Both the position numbers and the translations under genes were made by a program. Below are positions 28,095-36,835 of a stretch of DNA of 64,000 nt, piece by piece. Within the stretch, counting starts at the first letter, position 1. Every line of letters begins with the position of its first letter. Under the pieces are notes generated by a model that worked only from the letters and a program-made list of their open reading frames with translations, was not told the origin of the DNA and did no database searches. The stretch is from NCBI RefSeq assembly GCF_039888675.1, contig NZ_JBDQQR010000001.1, positions 1,984,001 through 2,048,000 of the forward strand. The letters are read 5' to 3'. This stretch comes from Mesorhizobium sp. CAU 1732. Lineage in GTDB: Bacteria; Pseudomonadota; Alphaproteobacteria; Rhizobiales; Rhizobiaceae.

Positions 28095-29324
28095 ATGGCC
28101 GGCTTGGCGGCACTCGCGATCGCCTATGTGCTGTCGCAATTCTATCGCTCGTTCCTTGCGGTCCTGACGCCATCGCTGATCAGCGAGCTCGGCGCGACGA
28201 AGGCGGAGCTATCCTTCGCGTCCGGCGCGTGGTTCATCACCTTCGCACTCTCCCAATTCGCCATCGGCGTTTCGCTGGACCGTTACGGTCCGAAGCGAAC
28301 GGCAGCCGTCCTGCTCGCGGTATGCGGCGGCGGCGGCGCGCTTGTCTTTGCATCAGCCACAACGCCCTGGATGGTCACCGTGGCCATGGCGCTCATCGGC
28401 ATCGGCTGCGCGCCGGTGCTGATGGCTTCCGTCTTCATCTTCGCGCGCACCTATTCGCCGGCCCGGCTGGCGATTCTCATTTCATGGATGATCGGGTTCG
28501 GCACGCTGGGCAACGTCATCGGCGCGTCGCCGCTGGCAACGGCAGCGGACGCCTTCGGCTGGCGGCCCGTGCTCGTGGGGCTCGCCGTCGCCACGTTTGC
28601 GACCGCAGCCGCGATCATGGTCTTCGTGCGCGACCCGGCGCGGATCGAGCATAGCAGCGACAACGGCTTTGCCGGCTATGTCGAACTTCTCAAGTTGAAG
28701 GTGCTGTGGCCGATCCTGCCGATCGTCGGGCTCAACTATGCAGCCGCAGCCGGCATTCGCGGCCTCTGGGCCGGCCCCTACCTTGCCGACGTCTATGGCG
28801 CCGACGCGCTTGTGATCGGCCAGGTGACCCTGTTCATGGCGCTTGCCATGGTGGCGGGCAGCTTCATCTACGGCCCGCTCGACACGGTCTTCCGCACCCG
28901 CAAATGGGTTGCGATGGTCGGAAACGCCCTGGCTCTGGTGACCATCGTCTTCATCGCGATCAACCCCGTCACCGGCATCGTCACGGCCGCCATTCTCCTG
29001 ATGCTGATCGGCCTGACAGGTTCGAGCTTCGGCCTCGTCATGGCGCATGGCCGGGCGTTCCTGCCGGCGCACCTGACCGGACGGGGCATGACGCTGCTCA
29101 ACTTCTTCTCGATCGGCACCGTGGGGTTGATGCAGTTCGCGACCGGCGGCGTGGTGACGGCGAGTGCGGATCCGGGCGACCCGGCCGCAGCCTACGCGGC
29201 GCTGTACTGGTTCTACGCCGCGATGCTCGCGCTTTCCCTGGTCATCTATTCCTTCGCGCGGGACGCGAAGCCCGAGCAGGTAGACGAGGCTATCGCGGCT
29301 GAAGCGAGCCGATCCACGCGCTGA
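28095..29324 (+). CDS. MFS transporter
   Basis: A 409-residue major-facilitator protein with twelve predicted membrane helices. The loop after helix 2 reads GVSLDRYGPKRT, the MFS motif A (G-x3-D-R-x-G-R-R variant), and a repeat-like variant occurs at the middle. Substrate unknown. The gene begins two bases after a 13-bp inverted repeat that covers its ribosome site, suggesting control at translation. Its 3' end overlaps the convergent hydrolase gene by 35 bp, so no shared terminator is possible between them. Confidence 0.9.
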   Translation: MAGLAALAIAYVLSQFYRSFLAVLTPSLISELGATKAELSFASGAWFITFALSQFAIGVSLDRYGPKRTAAVLLAVCGGGGALVFASATTPWMVTVAMALIGIGCAPVLMASVFIFARTYSPARLAILISWMIGFGTLGNVIGASPLATAADAFGWRPVLVGLAVATFATAAAIMVFVRDPARIEHSSDNGFAGYVELLKLKVLWPILPIVGLNYAAAAGIRGLWAGPYLADVYGADALVIGQVTLFMALAMVAGSFIYGPLDTVFRTRKWVAMVGNALALVTIVFIAINPVTGIVTAAILLMLIGLTGSSFGLVMAHGRAFLPAHLTGRGMTLLNFFSIGTVGLMQFATGGVVTASADPGDPAAAYAALYWFYAAMLALSLVIYSFARDAKPEQVDEAIAAEASRSTR

Positions 29325-30297
29325 TCCGCCCGGCAACCAGCGCCGTGGTGGAGGGCGACAGCGCGTCGCCGGCGATGACGTGGTTGTTGGGATCGTCCGA
29401 ACCCTCCACGATCATCGTCTCGTGCGCAGCCCCCCAGCGCTCGGCGATGGCGCGTGTCCGCTCCGGCTGAACGACCTTGTCCGCATCGGAGAAGATGAAG
29501 AGGCCAGGGGTCGCGACCGTCTCGACGGGTGCTGCCCGCGCCAATTCCGTCAGCGCTGCCATCGGCAGGGTCGCGGATGTGGGATAGCGGGTCGTCCAGT
29601 AGCGCCCATGCGCCTCGCTTCGCGGCTGAAATTCGCGCTCCCTGCCGGCGACCAGATGGGCGATCTGGCCACCCCACGGCATCGTCAGAAGCCACGCGCC
29701 CGCGTTCTGCACGCCGTAATTGGGCGATATCAGCACCATGCCTATGACATCGCGCGAAAGCTCGGGGTCGGTGGCCGCCCATGTCGCGAGCGAGGCACCG
29801 GTCGAGGTCGCGATGACGACCACCTTTTCGCCGATCGCGCGGCCGATGGCGATGGCCTCGGCATAGTCGTTGACCCAGGCGTTGACCGTCGCCTCCGCCA
29901 TCGCTGGACCGTCGCGGCCGTGGCCGGCAAGGCGCGTATAGAAAAGGTTGGCGCCAAGCTCCGCCGCGACCTTGTCGGGCATCGGCCGAAGCTCGCCCTT
30001 TGAGGCCGAAAATCCGTGGATATAGACGATTGCGAGCGGGGTCTTCGCGCGCGATTGCGGATAGGCCCAGACGATTTCCTTCGCGAGGTCGGGGCGCAGC
30101 CCGGGAACATCGGCTTCCTCCGCCTCGATATAGGCCTGCGGGTCAGGGCCGATGGCGGTCGGGTCGAAGCTGACGGTCGTATCGGCGTCCACCCTCGGAC
30201 CTGTCAGGTAGAGTGCGAGCAGCACGGCAAGCGCGAGCGTCACGAGGATAGCGGTGATACGGAACACATGTCTCTCCGGCGGGCTGGCAACCGGCAC
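29290..30297 (-). CDS. alpha/beta hydrolase with N-terminal hydrophobic segment
   Basis: A 335-residue protein. Residues about 12-32 are a hydrophobic segment (signal anchor or uncleaved signal). The hydrolase fold has YIHGFSASKGE for the oxyanion region, the elbow ATSTGASLA (Ser variant of G-x-S-x-G with Thr before), FSDADKVVQP with the acidic residue and DDPNNHVIAGD with the His. Closest in feel to carboxylesterase/monoglyceride-lipase-like proteins. Substrate unknown. 3' end overlaps the convergent MFS gene by 35 bp. Confidence 0.83.
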   Translation of the reverse strand: MPVASPPERHVFRITAILVTLALAVLLALYLTGPRVDADTTVSFDPTAIGPDPQAYIEAEEADVPGLRPDLAKEIVWAYPQSRAKTPLAIVYIHGFSASKGELRPMPDKVAAELGANLFYTRLAGHGRDGPAMAEATVNAWVNDYAEAIAIGRAIGEKVVVIATSTGASLATWAATDPELSRDVIGMVLISPNYGVQNAGAWLLTMPWGGQIAHLVAGREREFQPRSEAHGRYWTTRYPTSATLPMAALTELARAAPVETVATPGLFIFSDADKVVQPERTRAIAERWGAAHETMIVEGSDDPNNHVIAGDALSPSTTALVAGRISAWIGSLQPR

Positions 30298-30479
30298 CGA
30301 CCGGTCCAGTCTGGCGGCACAGTGCCGAAACCTCCGCGCCGTCGCAAGCCTTCCAGCAGGTTTGGACCGCGCGGCGGGCTCGATCGCCGTGCATCCTTAC
30401 GGACGCACGAGTGGCGATCTATCTCTTTGTTTGAGCATTGGAATAACCCAAAACCGGATTCCACTTTCGGTCCGATGCT

Positions 30480-31289
30480 TTAGCGGCGCTTGCGGCCGAA
30501 CTGGCGCTGGTCCCATCCGGTGATGCGCCGGATGAGGCGGTAGTGAAGTTCGTTGGGCAGATAGCTCATGACCTTCAGAACCCAGGTCAGCCTGCGCGGG
30601 AAGGTGATCTCGAAGCCGCCCGTGCGAAATCCGTCGGCCATGCGTTGCGCGGCCTTTTCCACCGGCATCAGGGCCGGCATCGGAAACTTGTTCTTGTCGG
30701 TCAGCGGCGTCGCGATGAAGCCCGGATTGACCATCTGCAGCCGGATGTTGAGCTTGTCGAAATCGTAGCGCAGCGACTGGGCGATGGCGTTGAGGGCCGC
30801 TTTCGACCCGCCATAGGCGGCGGCAGACGGCAGTCCGAAATAGCTCGTCACCGAGCCCACGATCGCGATCTGGCCGAAACCGCGATCGCGCATGCGGTCG
30901 GCCACCGGCACGAGGCCGAACATCACGCCCAGGAGATTAACCTGGAACGTCGAGACGAAATTGTAGGTTTCGAGCCGCTCGCCATGGGAGGGGTAGTAAT
31001 TGCCGGCGTTGAAGACGGCCAGAACGATCGGCCCGAGATCGGCTTCTATCCTGGCGACGATGCGATCCATGCCCTGTTCGTCCGTGACGTCGCACAGATA
31101 CGGCACGATGCGGCCCGACAGGTTGGCAGCCTCTTCCGCCAGGGTGTCCAGCCTGTCCAGATCGCGCGCCGTGACCGCGACGACATAGCCTTCCCTCGCA
31201 AGGTCGAGCGCCAGTTGGCGGCCCAAGCCGGTGCTCGCGCCGGTAATCCAGGCTGCGCCGTCCCTGGGGGTTGCCCTGTAAAGCGTCAT
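30480..31289 (-). CDS. short-chain dehydrogenase/reductase
   Basis: A 269-residue SDR. The cofactor motif TGASTGLG is near residue 17, NAG near residue 95, and the catalytic Ser/Tyr/Lys appear as SVTSYFGLPSAAAYGGSK. The C-terminal FPRRLTWVLKVMSYLP is a basic amphipathic helix seen in lipid-related SDRs. Its substrate is not readable. Between it and the next leftward gene (stop at 29290, start 30297) is a 182-bp gap; it is divergent from cysK. Confidence 0.9.
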   Translation of the reverse strand: MTLYRATPRDGAAWITGASTGLGRQLALDLAREGYVVAVTARDLDRLDTLAEEAANLSGRIVPYLCDVTDEQGMDRIVARIEADLGPIVLAVFNAGNYYPSHGERLETYNFVSTFQVNLLGVMFGLVPVADRMRDRGFGQIAIVGSVTSYFGLPSAAAYGGSKAALNAIAQSLRYDFDKLNIRLQMVNPGFIATPLTDKNKFPMPALMPVEKAAQRMADGFRTGGFEITFPRRLTWVLKVMSYLPNELHYRLIRRITGWDQRQFGRKRR

Positions 31290-31464
31290 GATGTCATCCG
31301 AGGCTGGTTCGGTCTGGAGGGTGGTAGTCGCTATTGGTGATGGGTGGAAGGTCGGCGTGCGTCAATCCGTTGTCGAAATAGAACGCTGTCTTGGAAAATC
31401 CAACCTTGAAAGCCGTCGCTTCCGTTTCTAGGGTCGCGCGAAACACAGTGACGAGGAAATTCCC

Positions 31465-32499
31465 ATGACAAGTTCGGTGATCGACGTCATCGGCAATACG
31501 CCGCTGATCCGCCTTAAGCGCGCATCGGAGGAGACCGGCTGCGAAATCCTCGGCAAGGCAGAGTTCATGAACCCCGGCCAGTCGGTCAAGGACCGCGCCG
31601 GTCTCTTCATCATTCGCGACGCGGAACGGAAGGGCCTGCTGCGGCCGGGCGGCGTGATCGTCGAGGGCACGGCAGGCAATACGGGCATCGGCCTGACCGT
31701 CGTGGCGAAGGCGCTCGGCTACCGCACCGTGATCGTGATCCCCGACACGCAGAGCCAGGAAAAGAAGGACGCGCTGCGTCTCCTGGGCGCCGAGCTGATC
31801 GAAGTGCCGGCCGTCCCCTACAAGAACCCGAACAACTACATCAAGGTTTCCGGCCGGCTCGCCGAACGGCTTGCGAAGACCGAGCCGAACGGTGCGATCT
31901 GGGCCAACCAGTTCGACAATGTCGCCAATCGCGACGGCCATATCGAAACCACCGCCATCGAAATCTGGAACCAGACTGAAGGCAAGATTGACGGCTTCGT
32001 TTCCGCCGTTGGCACGGGCGGTACGCTCGCCGGCGTCGCAACTGGCCTCAAGGGCAAGAGCAACGCGGTCAAGATCGCGCTGGCGGACCCGCTGGGCGCC
32101 GCGCTCTACAGCTACTACACGACCGGCGAACTGAAGTCGGAGGGCTCGTCGATCACGGAAGGCATCGGGCAGGGCCGCATCACGGCCAATCTCGAAGGCT
32201 TTGCGCCCGACTTGTCCTACCAGGTGCCCGACGAGGACGCGCTGCCGATCGTCTTCGATCTGGTGCAGGAGGAGGGGCTTTGCCTCGGCGGCTCGAGCGG
32301 CATCAACATCGCAGGCGCGATCCGGCTCGCCCGTGACCTCGGACCCGGCCACACGATCGTGACCATCCTGTGCGACTACGGCACCCGCTACCAGTCGAAG
32401 CTGTTCAATCCGGAGTTCCTGCGCGGCAAGAACCTGCCCGTTCCCGGCTGGATCGAGAAACCGGTCGACATCGACGTGCCCTTCGAAGAGGTCGCCTGA
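31465..32499 (+). CDS. cysK: cysteine synthase A
   Basis: A 344-residue PLP enzyme making cysteine from O-acetylserine and sulfide. The PLP lysine is Lys42 in NPGQSVKDRAG; the phosphate loop GTAGNTGIGL replaces the usual T-S-G-N-T, a variant common in this alphaproteobacterial subgroup, and SAVGTGGTLAG follows. The protein is longer than E. coli CysK (about 320). ATG with GAGGAAA upstream. It leads an operon cysK-alaX-sseA-GNAT: alaX overlaps its stop by one base (TGATG). Confidence 0.93.
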   Translation: MTSSVIDVIGNTPLIRLKRASEETGCEILGKAEFMNPGQSVKDRAGLFIIRDAERKGLLRPGGVIVEGTAGNTGIGLTVVAKALGYRTVIVIPDTQSQEKKDALRLLGAELIEVPAVPYKNPNNYIKVSGRLAERLAKTEPNGAIWANQFDNVANRDGHIETTAIEIWNQTEGKIDGFVSAVGTGGTLAGVATGLKGKSNAVKIALADPLGAALYSYYTTGELKSEGSSITEGIGQGRITANLEGFAPDLSYQVPDEDALPIVFDLVQEEGLCLGGSSGINIAGAIRLARDLGPGHTIVTILCDYGTRYQSKLFNPEFLRGKNLPVPGWIEKPVDIDVPFEEVA

Positions 32500-33242
32500 T
32501 GGCGCTCAAGACGGAGGCGCTGTTTCGCGACGACGCATACCTGCAATCGACGGAGGCGACGGTCGTCGCGGTCAACGAGCGCGGCGGGATCGTGCTCGAC
32601 AGGACGGTTTTCTACGCGACCTCCGGCGGACAGCCGGGCGATACGGGCTTCTTCGAGCGCCCCGACGGTTCGAAGATCGCGATCGCCGCGACGGTCACCG
32701 GCGAAACCAAGGACGAGATCATCCATGTTCCCGCCGCCGGCGAGGCGGTGCCCGTGCTTGGCGAGACGCTGACGATCGCGATCGATTGGGAGCGCCGGTT
32801 GAAGCTCATGCGCATGCACACCGCCTGCCATCTGCTGACCGTGGTGTGTCCCTATCCGATCACCGGCGCGTCGGTGAGCGAAGAGGACAGCCGCGTCGAT
32901 TTCGACGCTGCGGACGCCGGATTCACCAAGGAGGACGTGACGGCCCGGCTGATGGACCTCGTCCGCGCCGACCATCCCGTCTTCACGCGCTGGATCACCG
33001 ACGAGGAACTGGCGGCCAATCCGGGGCTGGTGAAGTCCAAGAACGTCCGCCCGCCCGTCGGCACCGGCCGGATCAGGCTCGTCGGCATCGGCGAGGGCGG
33101 GGCGATCGACACCCAGCCCTGCGGCGGCACGCATGTCGCCTCCACGGGCGAGATCGGCGAGATCCATATCGGCAAGATCGAAAAGAAAGGCCGCGAAAAC
33201 CGCCGCTTTCGAATCCGATTTGGCCCGCTGCCTGCATCCTGA
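32499..33242 (+). CDS. alanyl-tRNA editing protein (AlaX type)
   Basis: A 247-residue stand-alone editing domain related to the C-terminal part of AlaRS; it deacylates Ser- or Gly-tRNA-Ala. Zinc ligands are in MHTACHLL (H-x3-H) and CGGTHV (C-x3-H). ATSGGQPGDTG near residue 45 is the conserved substrate loop. ATG overlaps the cysK stop as TGATG, so it is coupled to it. Linking cysteine synthesis with mistranslation control of serine-related errors is plausible but inferred. Confidence 0.92.
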   Translation: MALKTEALFRDDAYLQSTEATVVAVNERGGIVLDRTVFYATSGGQPGDTGFFERPDGSKIAIAATVTGETKDEIIHVPAAGEAVPVLGETLTIAIDWERRLKLMRMHTACHLLTVVCPYPITGASVSEEDSRVDFDAADAGFTKEDVTARLMDLVRADHPVFTRWITDEELAANPGLVKSKNVRPPVGTGRIRLVGIGEGGAIDTQPCGGTHVASTGEIGEIHIGKIEKKGRENRRFRIRFGPLPAS

Positions 33243-33306
33243 GCGACGACATTTCGTTTCGCCGGCGGATATGCGATATCGGGTGACCGATCAGCAGGGT
33301 GTGACC

Positions 33307-34158
33307 ATGGCCGAAAAAAGTCCCTTCGTCGTTTCCGCAGACTGGCTTCAGGAGCGGCTTGGTAAGCCGGGACTGTCGATTGTCGATGCGTCCTGGTATC
33401 TGCCCGCGCAAAAGCGCGATGCGCGTGCCGAGTATGATGCGGGGCATGTTCCGGGTGCCGTCTTTTTCGACCACGACACCGTCGTGGAGCCGGGCGCGAC
33501 GCTCCCGCACACGATGCCTTCGCCGGCGCATTTCGCGCAGTTCGCCGGGTCGATGGGGATCAGCAGGTCCGACACGATCGTCGTCTATGACGGGCCGGGC
33601 ATGTTTTCCGGCCCGCGCGCCTGGTGGATGTTCCGGACCATGGGTGCGAGGGACGTTTACATGCTCGATGGCGGTTTCGACCGCTGGAAGGCTGAGGGGC
33701 GGCCGGTGACGGCCGAGCCGACGAAGATCGCGCCGACCTTTTTCGAGGTCGAGGACGACACGGGCCGTGTGGTCACGCTCAGTGAGATGCGCGACGTGGT
33801 CGACAGCGGCTCAGTGCAGATCGCCGATGCAAGGCCAGCCGGCCGTTTCGCCGGTACGGACCCGGAGCCCCGCGCAGGCATACGCTCCGGCCACATGCCG
33901 GGCGCCCGCAACGTTCCCGCGACCAGCCTGTCGCGCGACGGAAAACTGCTTCCGGTCAACGAGTTGCGCCAGGTTCTTGAATCGGCGGGCGTCGATTTGA
34001 CCAAGTCGGTGGTGACCTCGTGCGGCTCGGGCGTCACGGCGGCGGTGATTTCGCTGGCGCTCGCTTCGGTCGGTCACGAGGACAACCGTCTCTATGACGG
34101 CTCGTGGACGGAATGGGGCGGCCTCAGCGACACGCCTGTCGTCACCGGAAACGACTGA
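33307..34158 (+). CDS. sseA: 3-mercaptopyruvate sulfurtransferase
   Basis: A 283-residue protein of two rhodanese domains; the second carries the active loop CGSGVTA (Cys about residue 239), the hexapeptide typical of mercaptopyruvate, rather than thiosulfate, sulfurtransferases. It moves sulfur from 3-mercaptopyruvate to thiols or cyanide. Start at ATG 33307, as the preceding frame lacks family similarity. Third gene of the cysK operon, fitting cysteine catabolism; the next gene begins one base after its stop. Confidence 0.92.
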   Translation: MAEKSPFVVSADWLQERLGKPGLSIVDASWYLPAQKRDARAEYDAGHVPGAVFFDHDTVVEPGATLPHTMPSPAHFAQFAGSMGISRSDTIVVYDGPGMFSGPRAWWMFRTMGARDVYMLDGGFDRWKAEGRPVTAEPTKIAPTFFEVEDDTGRVVTLSEMRDVVDSGSVQIADARPAGRFAGTDPEPRAGIRSGHMPGARNVPATSLSRDGKLLPVNELRQVLESAGVDLTKSVVTSCGSGVTAAVISLALASVGHEDNRLYDGSWTEWGGLSDTPVVTGND

Positions 34159-34159
34159 T

Positions 34160-34699
34160 ATGCCGCGCAAGACTGGCGAAGCGAAGGCGCTGAGCGCCCG
34201 CATCACGCATCTCGAAATGCTGGCGCCACCTGCCCATCGCGTGCAGATGCCGATGGGGCCGAGGCTGGCGGTCATGCGCGCGCGGACGATGCCGCTTGCC
34301 TTCTATCGGTATCTCTACGAGCAGGTCGGAAAGGCGCATCACTGGCTGTTCCGGCGCGATACACCTGACGGGGAATTGGCCGCGGCGATCCATGCGGAAC
34401 ACACCGAAATCCAGGTGCTGTACGTAGACGGTTCGCCGGCGGGCTTCTTCGAGCTCGACCTGTCGCGTTTGCCGGAGGAAGCGGAGGTTTTGTATTTCGG
34501 CCTGACGCCCGATTTTCAGGGAAGGGGGTTGGCAAAATTCTTCCTGTCGGAAGCGGTGTTTGCCGGTTGGGCGCACCAGCCGCGGCGTCTGGTGATCCAC
34601 ACCAACACGCTCGACAGCCCGCGCGCGCTCCAGCTCTACCAGCGCATCGGCTTTTCGCCTTACGCGTTCTCCGAGGAAAGCGTCACGCCCTGGGCGTGA
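34160..34699 (+). CDS. GNAT-family N-acetyltransferase
   Basis: A 179-residue acetyltransferase. The acetyl-CoA loop is LTPDFQGRGLAKFFL (Q/R-x2-G-x-G/A pattern), followed by HTNTLDSPRALQLYQRIGF, the usual motif B helix. What it acetylates is unknown. It starts one base after the sseA stop and closes the cysK operon. Cytoplasmic. Confidence 0.9.
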   Translation: MPRKTGEAKALSARITHLEMLAPPAHRVQMPMGPRLAVMRARTMPLAFYRYLYEQVGKAHHWLFRRDTPDGELAAAIHAEHTEIQVLYVDGSPAGFFELDLSRLPEEAEVLYFGLTPDFQGRGLAKFFLSEAVFAGWAHQPRRLVIHTNTLDSPRALQLYQRIGFSPYAFSEESVTPWA

Positions 34700-34822
34700 T
34701 GGGGCGGCGTTAAGGTTCCTGAACGCCAGACAACAGCGCGTTCAGCTTCGTTTCAGTTCGGATTTGCGATTGTCGGTGTATCGAACGAGGCATCGCCTGA
34801 CGCAGTCTGAAGGAGACGACCA

Positions 34823-35377
34823 ATGATCCGCCGCATTTTCATCGCCGCAACCATCGCGGCCATAGCACTTCCCGGCTTCGCCACCGCGCAGTCGTCCATG
34901 CCGTCGGCAGACAGCATCATGCGCCAGCTGGAAGCCGCGCCGCAGAAGCGCGTCCGTCCGAACGAGCGTGTCACGGTGCGCGAATTCAAGCGCCGGCCGG
35001 AGCTTCGCCGCGCCGCGCCGTCGATCGAAATCCAATCGATCAACTTCTCCTTCGGCTCGGCCGAAATCCCGTATTCGCAATATGGCAAGGTCGAGCAGAT
35101 CGCCAATGCGCTGGACCGGATCATCAAGCGTCGTCCGGGCACGCGCATCCTGATCGAAGGCCATACGGATGCGGTGGGGTCCGATCATTCCAACCTCATC
35201 TTGTCGGAGCGCCGTGCCGACTCGCTGAAGCGCGTGCTGGTCCGGGAGTTCAACATCCCGTCGCGTGCGATCGAGACGGTCGGTTATGGCGAGGACTATC
35301 TGCTCGTCCAGACGCAGGCGGAGAACTGGCAAAACAGGCGCGTCACGCTGCGCCGTGTCGACGAGTTCCTGCGCTAA
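34823..35377 (+). CDS. OmpA-domain periplasmic/outer-membrane protein
   Basis: A 184-residue exported protein. Residues 1-22 are a signal peptide ending in ATAQ. The mature part has a short basic/disordered segment and an OmpA C-terminal domain: INFSFGSAEIP, then LIEGHTDAVGSDHSNL with the peptidoglycan-binding residues, and LSERRADSLKRVL. There is no beta-barrel and no lipobox, so it is a soluble or loosely bound peptidoglycan-binding protein. Ends at a strong terminator. Confidence 0.92.
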   Translation: MIRRIFIAATIAAIALPGFATAQSSMPSADSIMRQLEAAPQKRVRPNERVTVREFKRRPELRRAAPSIEIQSINFSFGSAEIPYSQYGKVEQIANALDRIIKRRPGTRILIEGHTDAVGSDHSNLILSERRADSLKRVLVREFNIPSRAIETVGYGEDYLLVQTQAENWQNRRVTLRRVDEFLR

Positions 35378-35428
35378 CCCTTTCGAACAGCCGCGCGGAT
35401 TTCCGTCCCTCCATCCGCGTGGTTTTCC

Positions 35429-35467
35429 CGGCCCGCCAGCATCCCCTGCTGGCGGGCCGTGGCTTTT
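35429..35467 (+). terminator. terminator of the OmpA-domain gene
   Basis: A perfect 13-bp stem, CGGCCCGCCAGCA (35429-35441) and TGCTGGCGGGCCG (35447-35459), followed by TGGCTTTT. Confidence 0.85.
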
Positions 35468-35541
35468 GAAGGCGTGTTTCGGGTGGCGGCATGCCGCCTG
35501 CGGACGCAAGGTCGGTCATCATTTTCGCGATGGAGACCACG

Positions 35542-36045
35542 ATGGGCCTGATCCGCTTTCTCGCAATGCCGACCAATCAAGCGCGCGCGTTCCAGCGCGG
35601 TGAGCCGGACGCTTACGGCCATGCGCCGGAGCAAAAGACATCGGATGGCTCGGGCATTCCGTGCCGGCACTGCCTGCGCCATGTCGAGGCGGGGCAGGAT
35701 TATCTGGTGCTGGCATACCGCCCGTTTTCGACGCTTCAACCTTACGCCGAAACCGGACCTGTCTTCCTTCACGCCGACGAATGCGAGCGGGCGCCTGAAG
35801 GCGACGTCCTGTCGCCGATGTTCCGCGCGACGCCGGACTATATCCTGCGCGGCTACGGTCCTGATGATCGGATCGTCTATGGAACGGGTGGGGTGATCCC
35901 GACGCACAAGATCTGCGGTCGCGCGCACGAACTGTTCGAGCGGGACGACGTCGCCTACATCCACATGCGCTCGGCGCGCAACAATTGCTACCAGTTGCGC
36001 ATCGAGCGGGACGAGGCTCCGGCGACTTCCTCTCCCGCAGCGTAA
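35542..36045 (+). CDS. DUF1203 domain-containing protein
   Basis: A 167-residue protein of DUF1203, function unknown. The family motif GIPCRHCLRHVEAGQDYL, with two cysteines and histidine, is followed by FLHADECERAP, and these residues could bind a metal. ATG 35542 is chosen for GGAGA six bases upstream; in-frame ATGs precede it. It converges on the pyrophosphatase gene with a 31-bp gap. Confidence 0.87.
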   Translation: MGLIRFLAMPTNQARAFQRGEPDAYGHAPEQKTSDGSGIPCRHCLRHVEAGQDYLVLAYRPFSTLQPYAETGPVFLHADECERAPEGDVLSPMFRATPDYILRGYGPDDRIVYGTGGVIPTHKICGRAHELFERDDVAYIHMRSARNNCYQLRIERDEAPATSSPAA

Positions 36046-36076
36046 AATGCACGGCGGGAGAGAAGACGAATGACGT

Positions 36077-36688
36077 CTACTGGCCCTGCTGGCGGTAGGC
36101 TTCGATCGCTTGCGTGACGAGGGCGCGCGCGGTTTCGGCTGTGTCGAAGCCGCCGAGTTCCACGACCTTGCGCCCTTCGGGCAACTGCTTGTAGACGCGG
36201 AAGAAGGCTTCGAGGCGATCACGCTCGATGGCCGGCAGATCTTCCAGCGTCTGGATGGCGTCATAGGTCGGGTCGATGTCGGTGGTCGGCACGGCCACGA
36301 TCTTGTCGTCCTGCTCACCGCCATCGATCATCTTGAGCACGCCCACGGCGCGGACGCGAATGATGGCGCCCGGAACGATCGGCTCGCGGGAATAGACGAT
36401 TGCGTCGAGCGGATCGCCATCGCCGCCGAGCGAGCTCGGGATGGAGCCGTAATTCGCGGGATAGACGACCGGCATCGACTGGTAGCGGTCGACGATGATG
36501 TGTCCCGTCTCGGCATCGATCTCGTACTTCGTCATGCTGCCCTGGGGGATTTCGATGACGGTGAAGAACTCGGCCGTGTCCTCCGGCTGCGGATAGGCGA
36601 AGGGCGAGACGTATTCCTGCGCGCCGGCAAGGGCAGGGAGGGCGATGGAAAACGCTGCGGCGAGCATACTGGGGCGGGAAATGGTCAT
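36077..36688 (-). CDS. ppa: inorganic diphosphatase (family I) with a signal peptide
   Basis: A 203-residue soluble-type pyrophosphatase. The signature GDGDPLDAIV (Asp90, Asp92, Asp95) for magnesium binding is intact, as are YPANYGSIP before it and the late FFRVYKQLPEGR. Unlike the usual cytoplasmic enzyme (about 175 residues), it begins with a clear Sec signal: a basic start, a hydrophobic run AAAFSIALPALA and a likely cut at AGA-QE. That implies hydrolysis of pyrophosphate in the periplasm, or at least export. It may be a second enzyme beside a cytoplasmic one. Confidence 0.9.
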   Translation of the reverse strand: MTISRPSMLAAAFSIALPALAGAQEYVSPFAYPQPEDTAEFFTVIEIPQGSMTKYEIDAETGHIIVDRYQSMPVVYPANYGSIPSSLGGDGDPLDAIVYSREPIVPGAIIRVRAVGVLKMIDGGEQDDKIVAVPTTDIDPTYDAIQTLEDLPAIERDRLEAFFRVYKQLPEGRKVVELGGFDTAETARALVTQAIEAYRQQGQ

Positions 36689-36764
36689 TCGGGTTCCTTT
36701 GAAATTCGTGAACCCGGACGCGTTACAAGCTGCGCTTGAAGCGCGTGTGACACTTCATGGGGAC

Positions 36765-36798
36765 AAAAAAGGCCCGCCGGTGATGAGACCGGCGGGCC
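36765..36798 (-). terminator. terminator of ald
   Basis: On the leftward strand GGCCCGCCGGT-CTCATC-ACCGGCGGGCC (11-bp perfect stem) followed by six T residues; 38 bp past the ald stop. Confidence 0.9.
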
Positions 36799-36835
36799 AT
36801 GTCGCGCGGGAGGATGCGCGAATCGGAAACGGCCG

